From NCBI GenBank assembly GCA_045637775.1, contig JAZUAC010000042.1, forward strand, positions 1 through 64,000: 64,000 nt of DNA, given 5' to 3'. Positions 16,498 to 26,053 of this stretch are shown piece by piece. Source of the stretch: UMGS172 sp045637775. Its GTDB lineage: Bacteria > Bacillota > Clostridia > Oscillospirales > Acutalibacteraceae. The notes under the pieces are model-generated. The model made no database searches. It had not been told where the DNA came from and saw only the letters and a program-made list of their open reading frames with translations. Every line of letters begins with the position of its first letter. Within the stretch, counting starts at the first letter, position 1. Position numbers and translations under genes: made by a program.

Positions 16498-16992
16498 CTA
16501 TTCTGCAATAATGTTTTGCACCTGCTTTTTTGAGGTTAGCCAAACTGTTTTCTCTGTGTGCTTTTCAAGGAGCTTTTTTATCTCTTTCATATTCACATTT
16601 TGAAACGTGTTGGTCCATTTAAGCAGGTTTATAACTGACTTCAGCGTTTCTTTTTTGCCTTTTTCGAGCCCTAATTTTCGGCGGACAGATCGTTTTATTA
16701 TGCGATATGTATATACTTGTTTCGGCATATCAAGAACATAAATCTTATCAGCATCCTCAAAGCACTGGCCGACCCATGCGTAATAAACACCCTCGATTAT
16801 CCAATTTCCGTTTTTAAGAATATCATTTAGCATTTCGGCGCGTTGTTCCGTGGGTCGTTTGACACCGTAACTGCCCGAATTGTCCCATTGTATATCATCT
16901 AAATCAAAATGAGGGACGCCATACTTTTCACTCAAAGCTTTGGCTAAATATGTCTTGCCCGAGCCACTGCAACCGATTATATGTATTTTCAT
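16498..16992 (-). CDS. P-loop kinase-like protein (adenylate kinase/topology-modulation family)
   Basis: 164 residues. The Walker A motif GCSGSGKT occupies 7-14, followed by the small-kinase pattern of a substrate-binding region (HFDLDDIQW, 33-41) and GNWIIEGVY near 65. RIIKRSVRRKLG near 100 could be the arginine-rich lid. It resembles proteins annotated as DNA topology modulation FlaR-like kinases; the true substrate is unknown. Its start codon overlaps the stop of ppa as ATGA, so the two are translationally coupled. Confidence 0.8.
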   Translation of the reverse strand: MKIHIIGCSGSGKTYLAKALSEKYGVPHFDLDDIQWDNSGSYGVKRPTEQRAEMLNDILKNGNWIIEGVYYAWVGQCFEDADKIYVLDMPKQVYTYRIIKRSVRRKLGLEKGKKETLKSVINLLKWTNTFQNVNMKEIKKLLEKHTEKTVWLTSKKQVQNIIAE

Positions 16993-17357
16993 TTCAGTAC
17001 CTCAATATAGGTATCGTAATACTTCTCCTGAAAATGTATTGCCTTTGCCATTTCTTCGGCGGTAAAGCTCATTCCTTCGGGGGCGGCGATGAGTTTATCC
17101 TCAACGTCGTTTTCGCGGTGCACAATGCCGATAACCTTACAGGTGTATTCGGTTACGGGCTCGGTAACGCCTAACAAATACACATCAAGCTCTTCGCCGT
17201 CACCACCCAAAACTCCCGGGATATATCCATAGTTTATCGGGTAGTGAAGCACCTTTTCACCCTTTTTGTGTACATAACCAATAGGACGGTCGATTCCAAT
17301 GTGTATAACCTTGCCCAAATAGGACTTGACCTGCGCTTTTCTTTCCTCAAATGTCAT
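16989..17357 (-). CDS. Inorganic pyrophosphatase, family I-like
   Basis: 122 residues from the ATG at 17357, with GGGAG seven bases before it; upstream in-frame ATGs lack a ribosome site. It would hydrolyse pyrophosphate to phosphate in the cytoplasm. The signature GDGEELDVYLLG matches the family I metal motif with one Asp to Glu change, and HYPINYGYIPG is the preceding conserved strand. It is shorter than standard bacterial Ppa (about 170 residues), missing much of the C-terminal part, so activity may be altered. It overlaps the kinase-like gene by four bases. Confidence 0.8.
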   Translation of the reverse strand: MTFEERKAQVKSYLGKVIHIGIDRPIGYVHKKGEKVLHYPINYGYIPGVLGGDGEELDVYLLGVTEPVTEYTCKVIGIVHRENDVEDKLIAAPEGMSFTAEEMAKAIHFQEKYYDTYIEVLK

Positions 17358-17471
17358 AACAAATCTCCCAATTTCTGCACTTTTAATTTTATTGTACATT
17401 ATAAGCACAAAAAAGTCCACAATAAATGTAAAGAGAAGAATTATATATAGCGCTATGATTTTGGAGGAAGT

Positions 17472-18446
17472 ATGTGCACTGCAGTAACCTATAAAACAAA
17501 TTATTTATATTTCGGACGCACTTTGGATAATGAGTTTTCTTATTCTGAGGGGGTTACCGTTACACCTCGAAATTTCAAGTTTGATTTCAGATTTTCCAAT
17601 GCTTTGGACTCGCATTACGCTATTATCGGAGTGGCGTATGTTTGCGAAAACTATCCGCTTTATTACGATGCTGTGAACGAAAAAGGCCTTTGCATGGCAG
17701 GATTGAACTTTGTTGGTAACGCTTGCTTTAATAAGGTTCAACATAATAAGGACAATGTTGCTGTATTTGAGTTTATACCTTTTATACTATCGCAATGCGC
17801 AAACGTTAAAGAGGCAAGGAGTTTGATTGAAAAAATCAATCTTGTTGATGAACCGTTTAATGATAACCTGCCGACTGCACAGCTCCATTGGTTGATTGCC
17901 GACCGTGACGACTGCATAACGGTTGAATCGGTTAAGGAGGGCTTAAAGGTGTATGAAAATCCTATAGGTGTATTGACCAATAACCCGCCATTTTTAGAGC
18001 AAATGTTCAGATTGAACGACTATATGCGACTTTCACCCAAAGCACCCGAAAACGGGTTTTCTAAATCCCTTGATTTAAAGCATTATTCCAAAGGTATGGG
18101 TGCTATCGGTCTGCCCGGTGACCTTTCTTCAATGTCGCGTTTTGTCCGTGCTGCTTTTGTCAAATCAAACTCGGTTTCAGGGCACGGTGAAGGGGAGAGT
18201 GTTAGTCAGTTTTTCCATATTTTGAACTCGGTTGACCAGCAAAGAGGTTGCAACATTGCCGACCGCGATATGTATGAAATAACGGTTTACACCTCTTGTT
18301 GCAATGCGGATAAGGGAATATATTACTACACAACCTATGACAACCATCAGATTTCAGCCATCAATATGCATAACGAAGACCTTAACAGTCGGGATTTGAA
18401 GTGTTATCCTTTGATTGTTGGTGAACAGATAAATTACCAAAACTAA
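17472..18446 (+). CDS. Choloylglycine hydrolase family protein, probable bile salt hydrolase
   Basis: 324 residues; the ATG at 17472 follows TTGGAGG. It is an Ntn hydrolase in which Cys2 becomes the N-terminal nucleophile after Met removal. All catalytic positions known from Clostridium perfringens bile salt hydrolase can be placed: Cys2, Arg16, Asp19, Asn79, Asn170 (in GVLTNN) and Arg226 (in SRFVRAAF). Asn at position 79 favours bile salt hydrolase over penicillin V acylase, which usually has Tyr there. It would deconjugate glycine- or taurine-linked bile acids in the cytoplasm. No signal peptide. A possible small gene follows, then a terminator. Confidence 0.9.
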   Translation: MCTAVTYKTNYLYFGRTLDNEFSYSEGVTVTPRNFKFDFRFSNALDSHYAIIGVAYVCENYPLYYDAVNEKGLCMAGLNFVGNACFNKVQHNKDNVAVFEFIPFILSQCANVKEARSLIEKINLVDEPFNDNLPTAQLHWLIADRDDCITVESVKEGLKVYENPIGVLTNNPPFLEQMFRLNDYMRLSPKAPENGFSKSLDLKHYSKGMGAIGLPGDLSSMSRFVRAAFVKSNSVSGHGEGESVSQFFHILNSVDQQRGCNIADRDMYEITVYTSCCNADKGIYYYTTYDNHQISAINMHNEDLNSRDLKCYPLIVGEQINYQN

Positions 18447-18464
18447 AGTTTGGGAGTAGTTTAA

Positions 18465-18599
18465 ATGTCAGATGCTTTAAATGTGAATTCTTTGGACCAC
18501 GGCTGCCATGAAATTGACGAGGGTACAGGTTCTCACGGCTTGGATATGCCCGAGGACATCAATATTGTACATTTTTATAAGTCATATAAGGCTGAATGA
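18465..18599 (+). CDS. Possible 44-residue protein downstream of the bile salt hydrolase gene
   Basis: An ATG at 18465 with GGGAG about nine bases upstream opens a 44-codon frame (starting MSDALNVNSLDHGCHEID, ending YKSYKAE) that stops just before a terminator. No domain is recognised and there is no signal peptide. Position 18 bp behind the bile salt hydrolase gene and a plausible ribosome site support it; short length and lack of recognisable relatives argue caution. Confidence 0.4.
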   Translation: MSDALNVNSLDHGCHEIDEGTGSHGLDMPEDINIVHFYKSYKAE

Positions 18600-18615
18600 G
18601 ATTTTGCACTTTACA

Positions 18616-18647
18616 CCGTCTCACTCTATTTGGGTGAGGCGGTTTTT
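18616..18647 (+). terminator. Terminator of the bile salt hydrolase transcript
   Basis: CCGTCTCAC pairs with GTGAGGCGG, followed by TTTTT. It overlaps the 3' end of the convergent membrane-protein gene. Confidence 0.75.
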
Positions 18648-19036
18648 GTATGCAAAAATCTACTGCGTAGAATATCGGTTAAAATCAGCATCGGTGCCGA
18701 CAAACCGCACCACAAAACGGTGTATGCAAGGCAGACTTGTCCTAAGATATTAAACGGCATGATGTTGTAATCCCAAACATTACGGTCGAGCCAAAGGTTG
18801 AATATACTGCCAAATATAAATTCGATAACAGTGATACCTAACCCCGAGAGAATGCAACGGTAGATGAATTTTAACGGCTTGCAATATTTTTGGATTACGG
18901 CAATAAGACAAAATGAGAGTCCGCCTGCAAGTCCCATTGAAGGATGGGTAAATCCTCGCCATAAGAGTTCTAACAAACAGTAACCGACGGCTCCTATGCT
19001 GAAAATCAAGCAGTAATATTTCAATTTTGAATACAT
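18626..19036 (-). CDS. Putative ABC-transporter type IV (CmpB/PF06541-like) membrane protein
   Basis: 136 residues with about four hydrophobic segments. The family signature is visible as VWDYNIMPFNILGQVCLAY near residue 87, plus an early GFTHPSMGLAGG. Proteins of this type are integral membrane proteins of poorly defined role, named after a putative ABC permease. It is convergent with the bile salt hydrolase unit and its 3' end overlaps that unit's terminator. No ATPase partner is nearby. Confidence 0.75.
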   Translation of the reverse strand: MYSKLKYYCLIFSIGAVGYCLLELLWRGFTHPSMGLAGGLSFCLIAVIQKYCKPLKFIYRCILSGLGITVIEFIFGSIFNLWLDRNVWDYNIMPFNILGQVCLAYTVLWCGLSAPMLILTDILRSRFLHTKTASPK

Positions 19037-19189
19037 TCGAGCTATCCTTTAAAAAATAATAGAAAAATATAGTTTTATTTATAATATTATTGCATATTTG
19101 CCTTGAAAAATACGCTGATTGGTAGTATAATAAACCAAATATGCTTAATGTAATGTGGGTAAATATTTTTTTAAGGGTAGGTGAGTGAA

Positions 19190-21214
19190 ATGAACTATAA
19201 AAAGTGGGTATTTCCAGAGGTTGATAAGCAAATGGTATCTGAAATTGCAGATGAATGTGACATGGACGGACTTTTGGTGTTTATTGCACTTGCCAGAGGT
19301 CTTAACGACCCATATGAGATAGAGCAGTTTTTTTCAAAAGAGCTTGATTTTTGCGATCCGTATGAATTAAGCGGAATGAGCGAGGCGGTTGAGAGAATCA
19401 ATATAGCTTTAGAGGAAAACGAAAAGATTCTCGTCTTCGGTGACTATGACTGTGACGGAGTCACCGCTACCGCACTTCTTACAAGCTATCTCAAAAAACG
19501 TGGTGCAGATGTAAGCTATTTTGTGCCCGATCGTGAAAATGACGGCTACGGTATTTCTGTAAAATCGATAGAGAAAGCACATGACGATGGGGTTACTCTT
19601 ATCATAACCGTTGATAACGGTATAAATGCTGTAAAAGAAATTGAACGTGCGAATGAATTAGGCGTTGATGTTGTGGTTACCGACCACCATTTGTTACAGG
19701 ACGAATTACCCAACGCAGTTGCCGTTGTCGACCCGCATATTGATGAGGAGTGCGATTGGATATTCTCTGACCTTTGCGGTGTAGGTGTTGCCTTTAAGCT
19801 GGTCTGCGCTCTTGAAAGCAGACCGTGTGAAGAGGTTATTTACGAGTATGCCGACCTTGTGGCTTTGGGAACCATTGCCGATGTTGTGCCCTTGGTTTCG
19901 GAAAATCGAGCTATTGTAAAGGTTGGTCTTGAGCTTATCAACCGTAGACGAAATTTAGGAATTAAAGCACTTATCGAGGTTGCCTGTGCTAAATTTATCG
20001 CAGCAGGCAATGCGGCGTTTACGCTTTGTCCAAGAATAAATGCAGCGGGCCGTATGGCTAATGCCGATATGGCCGTTAAGCTTTTGATGAGCGAAAACTA
20101 TGAGGATGCTTTGTATTACGCAGGTTGTCTTGACCGACTTAATGCCGAGCGTCAGCAGATAGAGCAGGAGATATTCCAATCGGCCTGCGATATAATCGAG
20201 AAAAACGGCTATAACCGTCAGCGTGTAATCGTGGTTGACGGCTTTGGTTGGCATGTTGGTGTTATTGGTATTGCCGCGTCAAAATTGGTTGAAAAATACG
20301 GCAAGCCGTGTATTGTTATCAGCGCCTCGGGTGACCGCTCGGTCGGTTCCGGTCGCAGTATTTCGGGCTTTTCTTTGTTTGATGCTTTGAGTGCGTCGGC
20401 TCATACGCTTGTAAAATTCGGCGGTCATGAGCTTGCGGCAGGCCTTACTGTTAAAGAGGATGATATTGCTGATTTCAGAAAAACTATAAACGATTATGCT
20501 TCTAAATGTGATGTCCCGTTTCAGAAGATTAATATTGATTGCCGTTTGAAGCCTTATGCACTGACCTTGGATGCCGCAAAATCGCTGAAGGCCTTTGAGC
20601 CTTACGGCGCAGGTAATCCTACACCTGTTTTCGGCATTATGGAATCGCGGCTTGTTGGTGTTCAGTCTTTGGCAAACGGCAAGCATGTTCGTTTAAAGCT
20701 TCGTCGCGAAAACACCGATTTCACTGCCGTTCAGTTTGGTGTATCGCCCGATGAATTGCCGTTTAAAATTGGCGATACTATCGATCTTGCGGTTACTTTA
20801 GATGTTAATGTTTATAATAATACCGAGTCGATTTCGGTCATTGTCCGTGCAATGCGAAAAAGCGGTGTAGACGAAGAAAAAACCGAGCAACAGATTACGG
20901 CACTTGAGAAGTTTTACTGCAATAATGCAAATTCTTCAGATGCCGAGAGTATTTATTCCAAACGTGAAGATATTGCCGTTGTGTTCAGATACCTTCGCGC
21001 CCACGACGGTGTGCTGTTGAGCATTCTTGAAAACGATCTTTTGGGAACTTTGGATATAGGCAAGATTACCGTGGCTTTGGAGGTACTTTGCGAATTGAAG
21101 CTCGCAGAAATTATTGACGGTAGGGTCAAGCTTTTACCTTTTGAGGGCAAAACTGACCTGGAAAATGCCGAAATTTTAAAAAATCTTAAACAAATTATGG
21201 GAGGTGACCGCTGA
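19190..21214 (+). CDS. recJ: Single-stranded-DNA-specific 5'-3' exonuclease RecJ
   Basis: 674 residues from the ATG at 19190, spaced correctly from AGGTGAG; the GTG at 19181 overlaps that site. DHH phosphoesterase motifs are intact: VFGDYDCDGVTATALL near residue 80, TVDNGINA near 140, VVTDHHLL near 160 and a DHHA1-like block with GGHELAAGLTV near 405. It degrades single-stranded DNA from 5' ends in recombination repair and mismatch excision. Its stop codon overlaps the start of rel (TGATG), so the two are coupled. Confidence 0.95.
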   Translation: MNYKKWVFPEVDKQMVSEIADECDMDGLLVFIALARGLNDPYEIEQFFSKELDFCDPYELSGMSEAVERINIALEENEKILVFGDYDCDGVTATALLTSYLKKRGADVSYFVPDRENDGYGISVKSIEKAHDDGVTLIITVDNGINAVKEIERANELGVDVVVTDHHLLQDELPNAVAVVDPHIDEECDWIFSDLCGVGVAFKLVCALESRPCEEVIYEYADLVALGTIADVVPLVSENRAIVKVGLELINRRRNLGIKALIEVACAKFIAAGNAAFTLCPRINAAGRMANADMAVKLLMSENYEDALYYAGCLDRLNAERQQIEQEIFQSACDIIEKNGYNRQRVIVVDGFGWHVGVIGIAASKLVEKYGKPCIVISASGDRSVGSGRSISGFSLFDALSASAHTLVKFGGHELAAGLTVKEDDIADFRKTINDYASKCDVPFQKINIDCRLKPYALTLDAAKSLKAFEPYGAGNPTPVFGIMESRLVGVQSLANGKHVRLKLRRENTDFTAVQFGVSPDELPFKIGDTIDLAVTLDVNVYNNTESISVIVRAMRKSGVDEEKTEQQITALEKFYCNNANSSDAESIYSKREDIAVVFRYLRAHDGVLLSILENDLLGTLDIGKITVALEVLCELKLAEIIDGRVKLLPFEGKTDLENAEILKNLKQIMGGDR

Positions 21215-23409
21215 TGAGCTGTAATTGTGTAGATGATAAAAACTTGCAATCGATATTTGAATTAATCGACGCTCAATCCGAGCCTCGGTTGTATGACAAG
21301 GCGATGATAGAAAAAGCCTTCAGATGTTGCGTTGAGGCTCACGGAGAGCAAAAAAGAGCATCGGGTGAGCCGTTTTGTATGCATCCGATAGCGGTCTCCA
21401 AAATTGTGATTTCGTTAGGGTTAGACTCGGAATCGGTCTGTGCTTCGCTTTTGCACGATGTTGTTGAGGATACCGAAGCAACATATGACGACATAAAAAA
21501 CGAATTTGGCAAAAATGTTGCCGAATTGGTTGACGGTGTTACCAAATTGGGTAAGATTCCGCTTGAATCAAAGGAAAATGTGCAGGCTGAGAATATCCGC
21601 AAGATGTTTATTGCCATGTCGCAGGATATCAGGGTTATCATCATAAAGCTTGCCGACCGTTTGCATAATATGCGAACTATTGATGCTATGCCCGAGCATA
21701 AGCAGAGAGATAAATCAAGAGAAACCCTGGAGGTCTTTGCACCTATTGCTCACCGACTCGGTATCCGTGCCGTGAAGGAAGAGCTTGAAGACCTTTCCAT
21801 AATGCATCTTGACCCTATTGCTTATCACGAAATTGAGCAGTCTTTGGCTTTGAAACGCGATAAAAGTGAAAACTTCCTTGCCGAAATTCAGCAAAAGTTG
21901 AGAACCAGGGTTGGGGAGTTTGCACCTTGTATTAAGATCGAAGGTCGCGTTAAATCTATTCACGGTATCTACCGTAAAATGTACATGCAGGGCAAGTCTA
22001 TTGACGAGATATACGACATTTATGCGGTTCGTGTTATTACTGATACCGTTGCCAACTGCTATAACATTTTAGGTGTTGTGCATGACATGGCACGACCCAT
22101 TCCGGGTAGATTTAAGGACTATATCTCAACACCTAAACCTAACCTTTATCAGTCACTTCATACCACCGTTATCGGTCGTGAGGGTATTCCTTATGAGGTA
22201 CAGATAAGAACCGAGGAAATGCACCGCACCGCCGAGTTTGGTATTGCGGCGCACTGGAAGTATAAGGACGGTATCAGCCGCAGTGATGCCAAATTTGAGG
22301 AACGCTTGCAGTGGATTCGTCAGATTCTTGACAGTCAGCGTGAGGCCGATGATGCCGAGGAGCTTGTTCAGACCATTAAGACCGATTTGGCACCCGAGGA
22401 TGTCTTTGCCGTAACGCCTAAAGGCGATGTTATCAATTTGCCGGTTGGTTCAACGGTTATCGACTTTGCGTTTGCAATTCACACCGCCGTCGGTACTAAA
22501 ATGACAGGTGCCAAGGTTGACGGAAGAATTGTGCCCATAACCCATGAGGTTAAAACGGGTGAACTTATAGATATTATCACCACCAATCAGGCAGGTCACG
22601 GCCCTAGTCGTGATTGGCTGAATATCGTTAAGACCAATCAGGCCAAAACCAAGATAAGAGCTTGGTTTAAACGCGAGCGTCGAGAAGAAAACATCGAGCA
22701 AGGTCGAACCGAGCTTGAGCGTGAGTTTTCCCGTAACAATATTCGCTTGCCCGAAGAGGAAATGGAAAAATTCCTCTCGGATATTGCGCAGAAAATGCGT
22801 TGTAACAGTATAGACGATTTCTATGCCGCAATAGGTTATGGCGGTATTCTCGTTTCCAAGATAATGCCTCGCTTGAAGGATGCTTATTCGAGAATAGTCA
22901 AGACCGAAAAGCCTCTCGAAATAAGCAATAATACCCAAACACGCAAGATTTCAAAATCTTCCGACGGTGTTGTGGTTGAAGGTATTGATAACTGCCTTAT
23001 TAAATTGGCCCGTTGTTGCACACCGATTCCCGGTGACGATATTATCGGCTTTATAACCCGCGGTCACGGTGTTTCTATCCACAAAAAGGATTGCAACAAT
23101 GTGCCGCAGGATATTTCTAAATCACCCGAACCCGAGCGTTGGATACCCGCTTTTTGGGAAGCCGGCAAAACCTCGAGATTTGATTCGACCGTTACCATTC
23201 TCGGTATCAACCGCGATGGTATGGTTGCCGACCTTTCTATTTTGCTCGGTAATCTTCATGTTTCGGTTCATGCTATCATGGCCAAGGAAACTAAAGACGG
23301 AAATTGCAGTATTATCATCACTATTTCGGTTGAAAGCCGTGAGCATCTTGATAATGTTATCGCAAGAATTAAAAAGCTGCAGGGTGTGTTCAGCGTTGAA
23401 AGGACATAA
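21214..23409 (+). CDS. rel: Bifunctional (p)ppGpp synthetase/hydrolase
   Basis: 731 residues, the usual length for a long Rel. The N-terminal HD hydrolase domain has LLHDVVEDTEATYDDI near residue 75, so hydrolase residues are present. The synthetase domain has IYDIYAVRVI near 265 and YQSLHTTVIG near 305. A TGS domain (DVFAVTPKGDVINLPVGSTV, near 395) and a C-terminal ACT domain (VTILGINRDGMVADL, near 665) follow. It makes and destroys the stringent-response alarmone. It is coupled to recJ upstream and 3 bp from dtd downstream, the common rel-dtd arrangement of Firmicutes. Confidence 0.96.
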   Translation: MSCNCVDDKNLQSIFELIDAQSEPRLYDKAMIEKAFRCCVEAHGEQKRASGEPFCMHPIAVSKIVISLGLDSESVCASLLHDVVEDTEATYDDIKNEFGKNVAELVDGVTKLGKIPLESKENVQAENIRKMFIAMSQDIRVIIIKLADRLHNMRTIDAMPEHKQRDKSRETLEVFAPIAHRLGIRAVKEELEDLSIMHLDPIAYHEIEQSLALKRDKSENFLAEIQQKLRTRVGEFAPCIKIEGRVKSIHGIYRKMYMQGKSIDEIYDIYAVRVITDTVANCYNILGVVHDMARPIPGRFKDYISTPKPNLYQSLHTTVIGREGIPYEVQIRTEEMHRTAEFGIAAHWKYKDGISRSDAKFEERLQWIRQILDSQREADDAEELVQTIKTDLAPEDVFAVTPKGDVINLPVGSTVIDFAFAIHTAVGTKMTGAKVDGRIVPITHEVKTGELIDIITTNQAGHGPSRDWLNIVKTNQAKTKIRAWFKRERREENIEQGRTELEREFSRNNIRLPEEEMEKFLSDIAQKMRCNSIDDFYAAIGYGGILVSKIMPRLKDAYSRIVKTEKPLEISNNTQTRKISKSSDGVVVEGIDNCLIKLARCCTPIPGDDIIGFITRGHGVSIHKKDCNNVPQDISKSPEPERWIPAFWEAGKTSRFDSTVTILGINRDGMVADLSILLGNLHVSVHAIMAKETKDGNCSIIITISVESREHLDNVIARIKKLQGVFSVERT

Positions 23410-23412
23410 AGT

Positions 23413-23871
23413 ATGAAGGCTGTTGTTCAGGTTGTAAAATTCGCAGGAGTTAAGGTCGACTCGCAGTTGGTCGGTAATATCGGCGAGGGTCTTTTTGTGT
23501 TGCTTGGTGTGACCAATGAGGATACCAAGGCCGAGGCGGAATTGCTTGCACGAAAGGTGTGCAATCTGCGTGTCTTGTGCGATGAAAACGACAAAATGAA
23601 CCTTTCGGTGCTTGATACCAACGGCTCTGTTTTGGTGGTTTCCAATTTTACTCTTTGTGCCGATACCAAAAAGGGCAACCGTCCCAATTTTATGAATGCG
23701 GCAAGACCCGAAACGGCAGAGCCTTTGTATGAATATTTCACCGAATGCGTACGACAAAACGGTGTTAAAAGGGTTGCTACTGGACAGTTTGGAGCCGATA
23801 TGAAGATAGAACCCTATCTCGACGGCCCAGTTACCATTTTGCTTGACACCGATACATGGAGAACAATTTAA
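23413..23871 (+). CDS. dtd: D-aminoacyl-tRNA deacylase
   Basis: 152 residues. It removes D-amino acids (and misloaded glycine) from tRNA. The conserved VVSNFTLCADTKKGNRPNF block near residue 75 and the C-terminal FGADMKIEPYLDGPVTI strand, carrying the cross-subunit Gly-Pro region, identify the family. It is encoded directly behind rel and overlaps the next gene by one base (TAATG). Confidence 0.94.
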   Translation: MKAVVQVVKFAGVKVDSQLVGNIGEGLFVLLGVTNEDTKAEAELLARKVCNLRVLCDENDKMNLSVLDTNGSVLVVSNFTLCADTKKGNRPNFMNAARPETAEPLYEYFTECVRQNGVKRVATGQFGADMKIEPYLDGPVTILLDTDTWRTI

Positions 23872-24497
23872 TGAATATAATCACAGTACCCAACGGCACA
23901 ATGCAGGCAAATTGCTATATAGTTGAGGATGAGCATGCTGCCGTGGTCATTGACCCCGGTTATTTGGAAAAGCAGATAACCTCGTATGTTGCCGAAAATC
24001 CCAACAAGATAAAGTTTATATTATTGACCCACCGCCATTTTGACCATTTGAATGCGGCAAATGCACTTCGCAAAATGACGGGTGCCAAAATCGTCATACA
24101 TGAGCTTGACGAAGGCGGTCTTTATAGTGACCTTTTGAGCCTTGGCAATATGGCAGGAAACTTTTACGGTCATGCCGACCCCGATGCCCATGCCGATGTT
24201 TATATCGACGAAGGCGATACCGTTACCGCAGGAAAAATGGTGTTCAAGGTGCTTTATACACCGGGTCACAGTGAAGGCGGTGTGTGCTACCTTTGCGAAA
24301 ATGTGCTTTTCAGCGGTGATACGCTTTTTAAAGGCTCGATAGGAAGAACCGATTTCCCGAGCAGTAACAACGCTGAAATGCGCGAGTCACTTGATAGGCT
24401 TTGCACCCTGCCCGATGATACAGCGGTTTACCCCGGTCATGGACCTATGACAACCATCGGTTACGAAAAACAGACCAATATGTTCTTAAAACGGTGA
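23871..24497 (+). CDS. MBL-fold metallo-hydrolase (glyoxalase II-like)
   Basis: 208 residues from the ATG at 23871, with GGAG upstream; a start five codons earlier is less likely. The metallo-beta-lactamase metal motif LTHRHFDHLNAA is near residue 50, with a second-metal His in TPGHSEGG, SGDTLFKGSIGRTDFP near 150, and VYPGHGPMTT at the C-terminus. It resembles YcbL/hydroxyacylglutathione hydrolase-like enzymes acting on thioesters, but the substrate is not determinable. It sits between dtd and hemZ with overlaps or near-overlaps, so it is co-translated. Confidence 0.88.
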   Translation: MNIITVPNGTMQANCYIVEDEHAAVVIDPGYLEKQITSYVAENPNKIKFILLTHRHFDHLNAANALRKMTGAKIVIHELDEGGLYSDLLSLGNMAGNFYGHADPDAHADVYIDEGDTVTAGKMVFKVLYTPGHSEGGVCYLCENVLFSGDTLFKGSIGRTDFPSSNNAEMRESLDRLCTLPDDTAVYPGHGPMTTIGYEKQTNMFLKR

Positions 24498-24502
24498 GTT
24501 CA

Positions 24503-25984
24503 ATGGTATTTTACTTAAATGATGAACACTTTAGATATGAGCTTGAAAAATTAAGCCGACTGTTTTTGCCGTTTGAGAAATTTGAGTTTACTAATGACCG
24601 ATATGAGCTTGAAACGGCACAAGAATATGTTGTAGTTGAGTGTTTTCAACAGGGAAACAGTTTTAAGTTCTTGACCGAATTAAAGCTTGACCTAAATCAC
24701 GAAAAAAGGGAAGACACCCTTGAAATAACCCAAGGCGATGTGCAGTTGCAATGCGAGTTGTCGCTGGCTTTGATGCTGTTTGACTGTTTTCAAAGCATCA
24801 CGGGATATAGGTCCCCTTGGGGAATACTCACGGGCATCCGTCCCGCAAAATTGCTTGGTAAGCTTATAGCGACCGACGGTGAAGAGGCGGCAACCGATTA
24901 CTTCAAAAACACCTTTTTGGTGAGTGAGGGTAAGACTAAACTTTGCCTGCAGTGTCACCATAGCGAACGCTCGGTGGTCTCCCGTTCAAGACCCGATTCG
25001 TTCAGTCTTTATGTTTCAATTCCGTTTTGTCCGAGCAGGTGCAGTTATTGCTCATTTGTTTCGCATTCGGTTGAGCAGGCTAAAAAACTCATCCCGCAAT
25101 ATGTCGAGCTTTTGTGCAAGGAAATAAGAAAAACGGGCGAAATCGCCAACAAAATCGGTCTTAAACTGCAAACGGTCTACATAGGCGGTGGAACACCAAC
25201 AACGCTTTCTGCCGAACAGTTGACCAAGGTTTTAGACACGGTAAAGGCTTCGTTTGATTTATCAAATATAGAGGAATACACCGTTGAGGCAGGCCGACCC
25301 GATACCGTAACGAAAGAAAAACTGCTTGCCATAAAAAATGGCGGTGCAACGCGAATCAGCATAAATCCGCAGACCATGAATGATGATGTGCTTCAAAAAA
25401 TCGGCCGCAGACACACGGTTCAGCAGATGATTGATGCCTTTAATTTGGCACGGGAATGCGGTTTTGATAATATCAACACCGATCTTATTGCAGGTCTTTC
25501 GGGCGATACCGTCGAAACCTTTTGCCATTCGGTCGATGAGATAATTAAACTCAACCCCGAAAATGTCACGGTGCACACCCTTTCCATGAAGCGTGCCTCA
25601 AACCTTACCAAAAGCCGAACCGTCTTTGAGGCAGAGCAGGGTAAAGCCGCCGCTAAAATGGTTGAATACGCTAATGAGGCTTTGAGCAATGCGGGGATAG
25701 TACCTTACTATATGTACCGCCAGAGCAAAACTGCCGGTAACCTTGAAAATGTTGGTTATGCCAAAAAGGGATATGAGGGTCTTTACAATGTCTATATTAT
25801 GGATGAGACTCATACCATTCTTGCTTGCGGTGCTTCGGCGGTTACCAAGCTTCGTGAACCTAACGGTCCTTATATTGAACGCATTTTTAACTACAAATAC
25901 CCGTATGAATATATTGAACGGTTTGATACAATAATGGAAAGAAAGAACGGCATAGCCGAGTTTTACAATACCTATCCGTTCTGA
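24503..25984 (+). CDS. hemZ: HemZ-like coproporphyrinogen dehydrogenase, radical SAM
   Basis: 493 residues from the ATG at 24503 (GGTGA five bases upstream); a GTG at 24494 is a possible alternative overlapping the previous stop. After a HemZ-type N-terminal domain (about 170 residues), the radical SAM cluster motif FCPSRCSYCSF appears, then YIGGGTPTTLSAEQL and TVEAGRPDTVT, shared by HemN/HemZ/HemW proteins. It would oxidise coproporphyrinogen III without oxygen. Some relatives (HemW) are heme chaperones instead, but the N-terminal domain favours HemZ. No other heme genes are in the window. Confidence 0.85.
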   Translation: MVFYLNDEHFRYELEKLSRLFLPFEKFEFTNDRYELETAQEYVVVECFQQGNSFKFLTELKLDLNHEKREDTLEITQGDVQLQCELSLALMLFDCFQSITGYRSPWGILTGIRPAKLLGKLIATDGEEAATDYFKNTFLVSEGKTKLCLQCHHSERSVVSRSRPDSFSLYVSIPFCPSRCSYCSFVSHSVEQAKKLIPQYVELLCKEIRKTGEIANKIGLKLQTVYIGGGTPTTLSAEQLTKVLDTVKASFDLSNIEEYTVEAGRPDTVTKEKLLAIKNGGATRISINPQTMNDDVLQKIGRRHTVQQMIDAFNLARECGFDNINTDLIAGLSGDTVETFCHSVDEIIKLNPENVTVHTLSMKRASNLTKSRTVFEAEQGKAAAKMVEYANEALSNAGIVPYYMYRQSKTAGNLENVGYAKKGYEGLYNVYIMDETHTILACGASAVTKLREPNGPYIERIFNYKYPYEYIERFDTIMERKNGIAEFYNTYPF

Positions 25985-26053
25985 CCGTTGCAAACCTATA
26001 AAAACTGTGATAAAATAATTTGTAATACTACAAAACACGAAAGGAATATTGTT

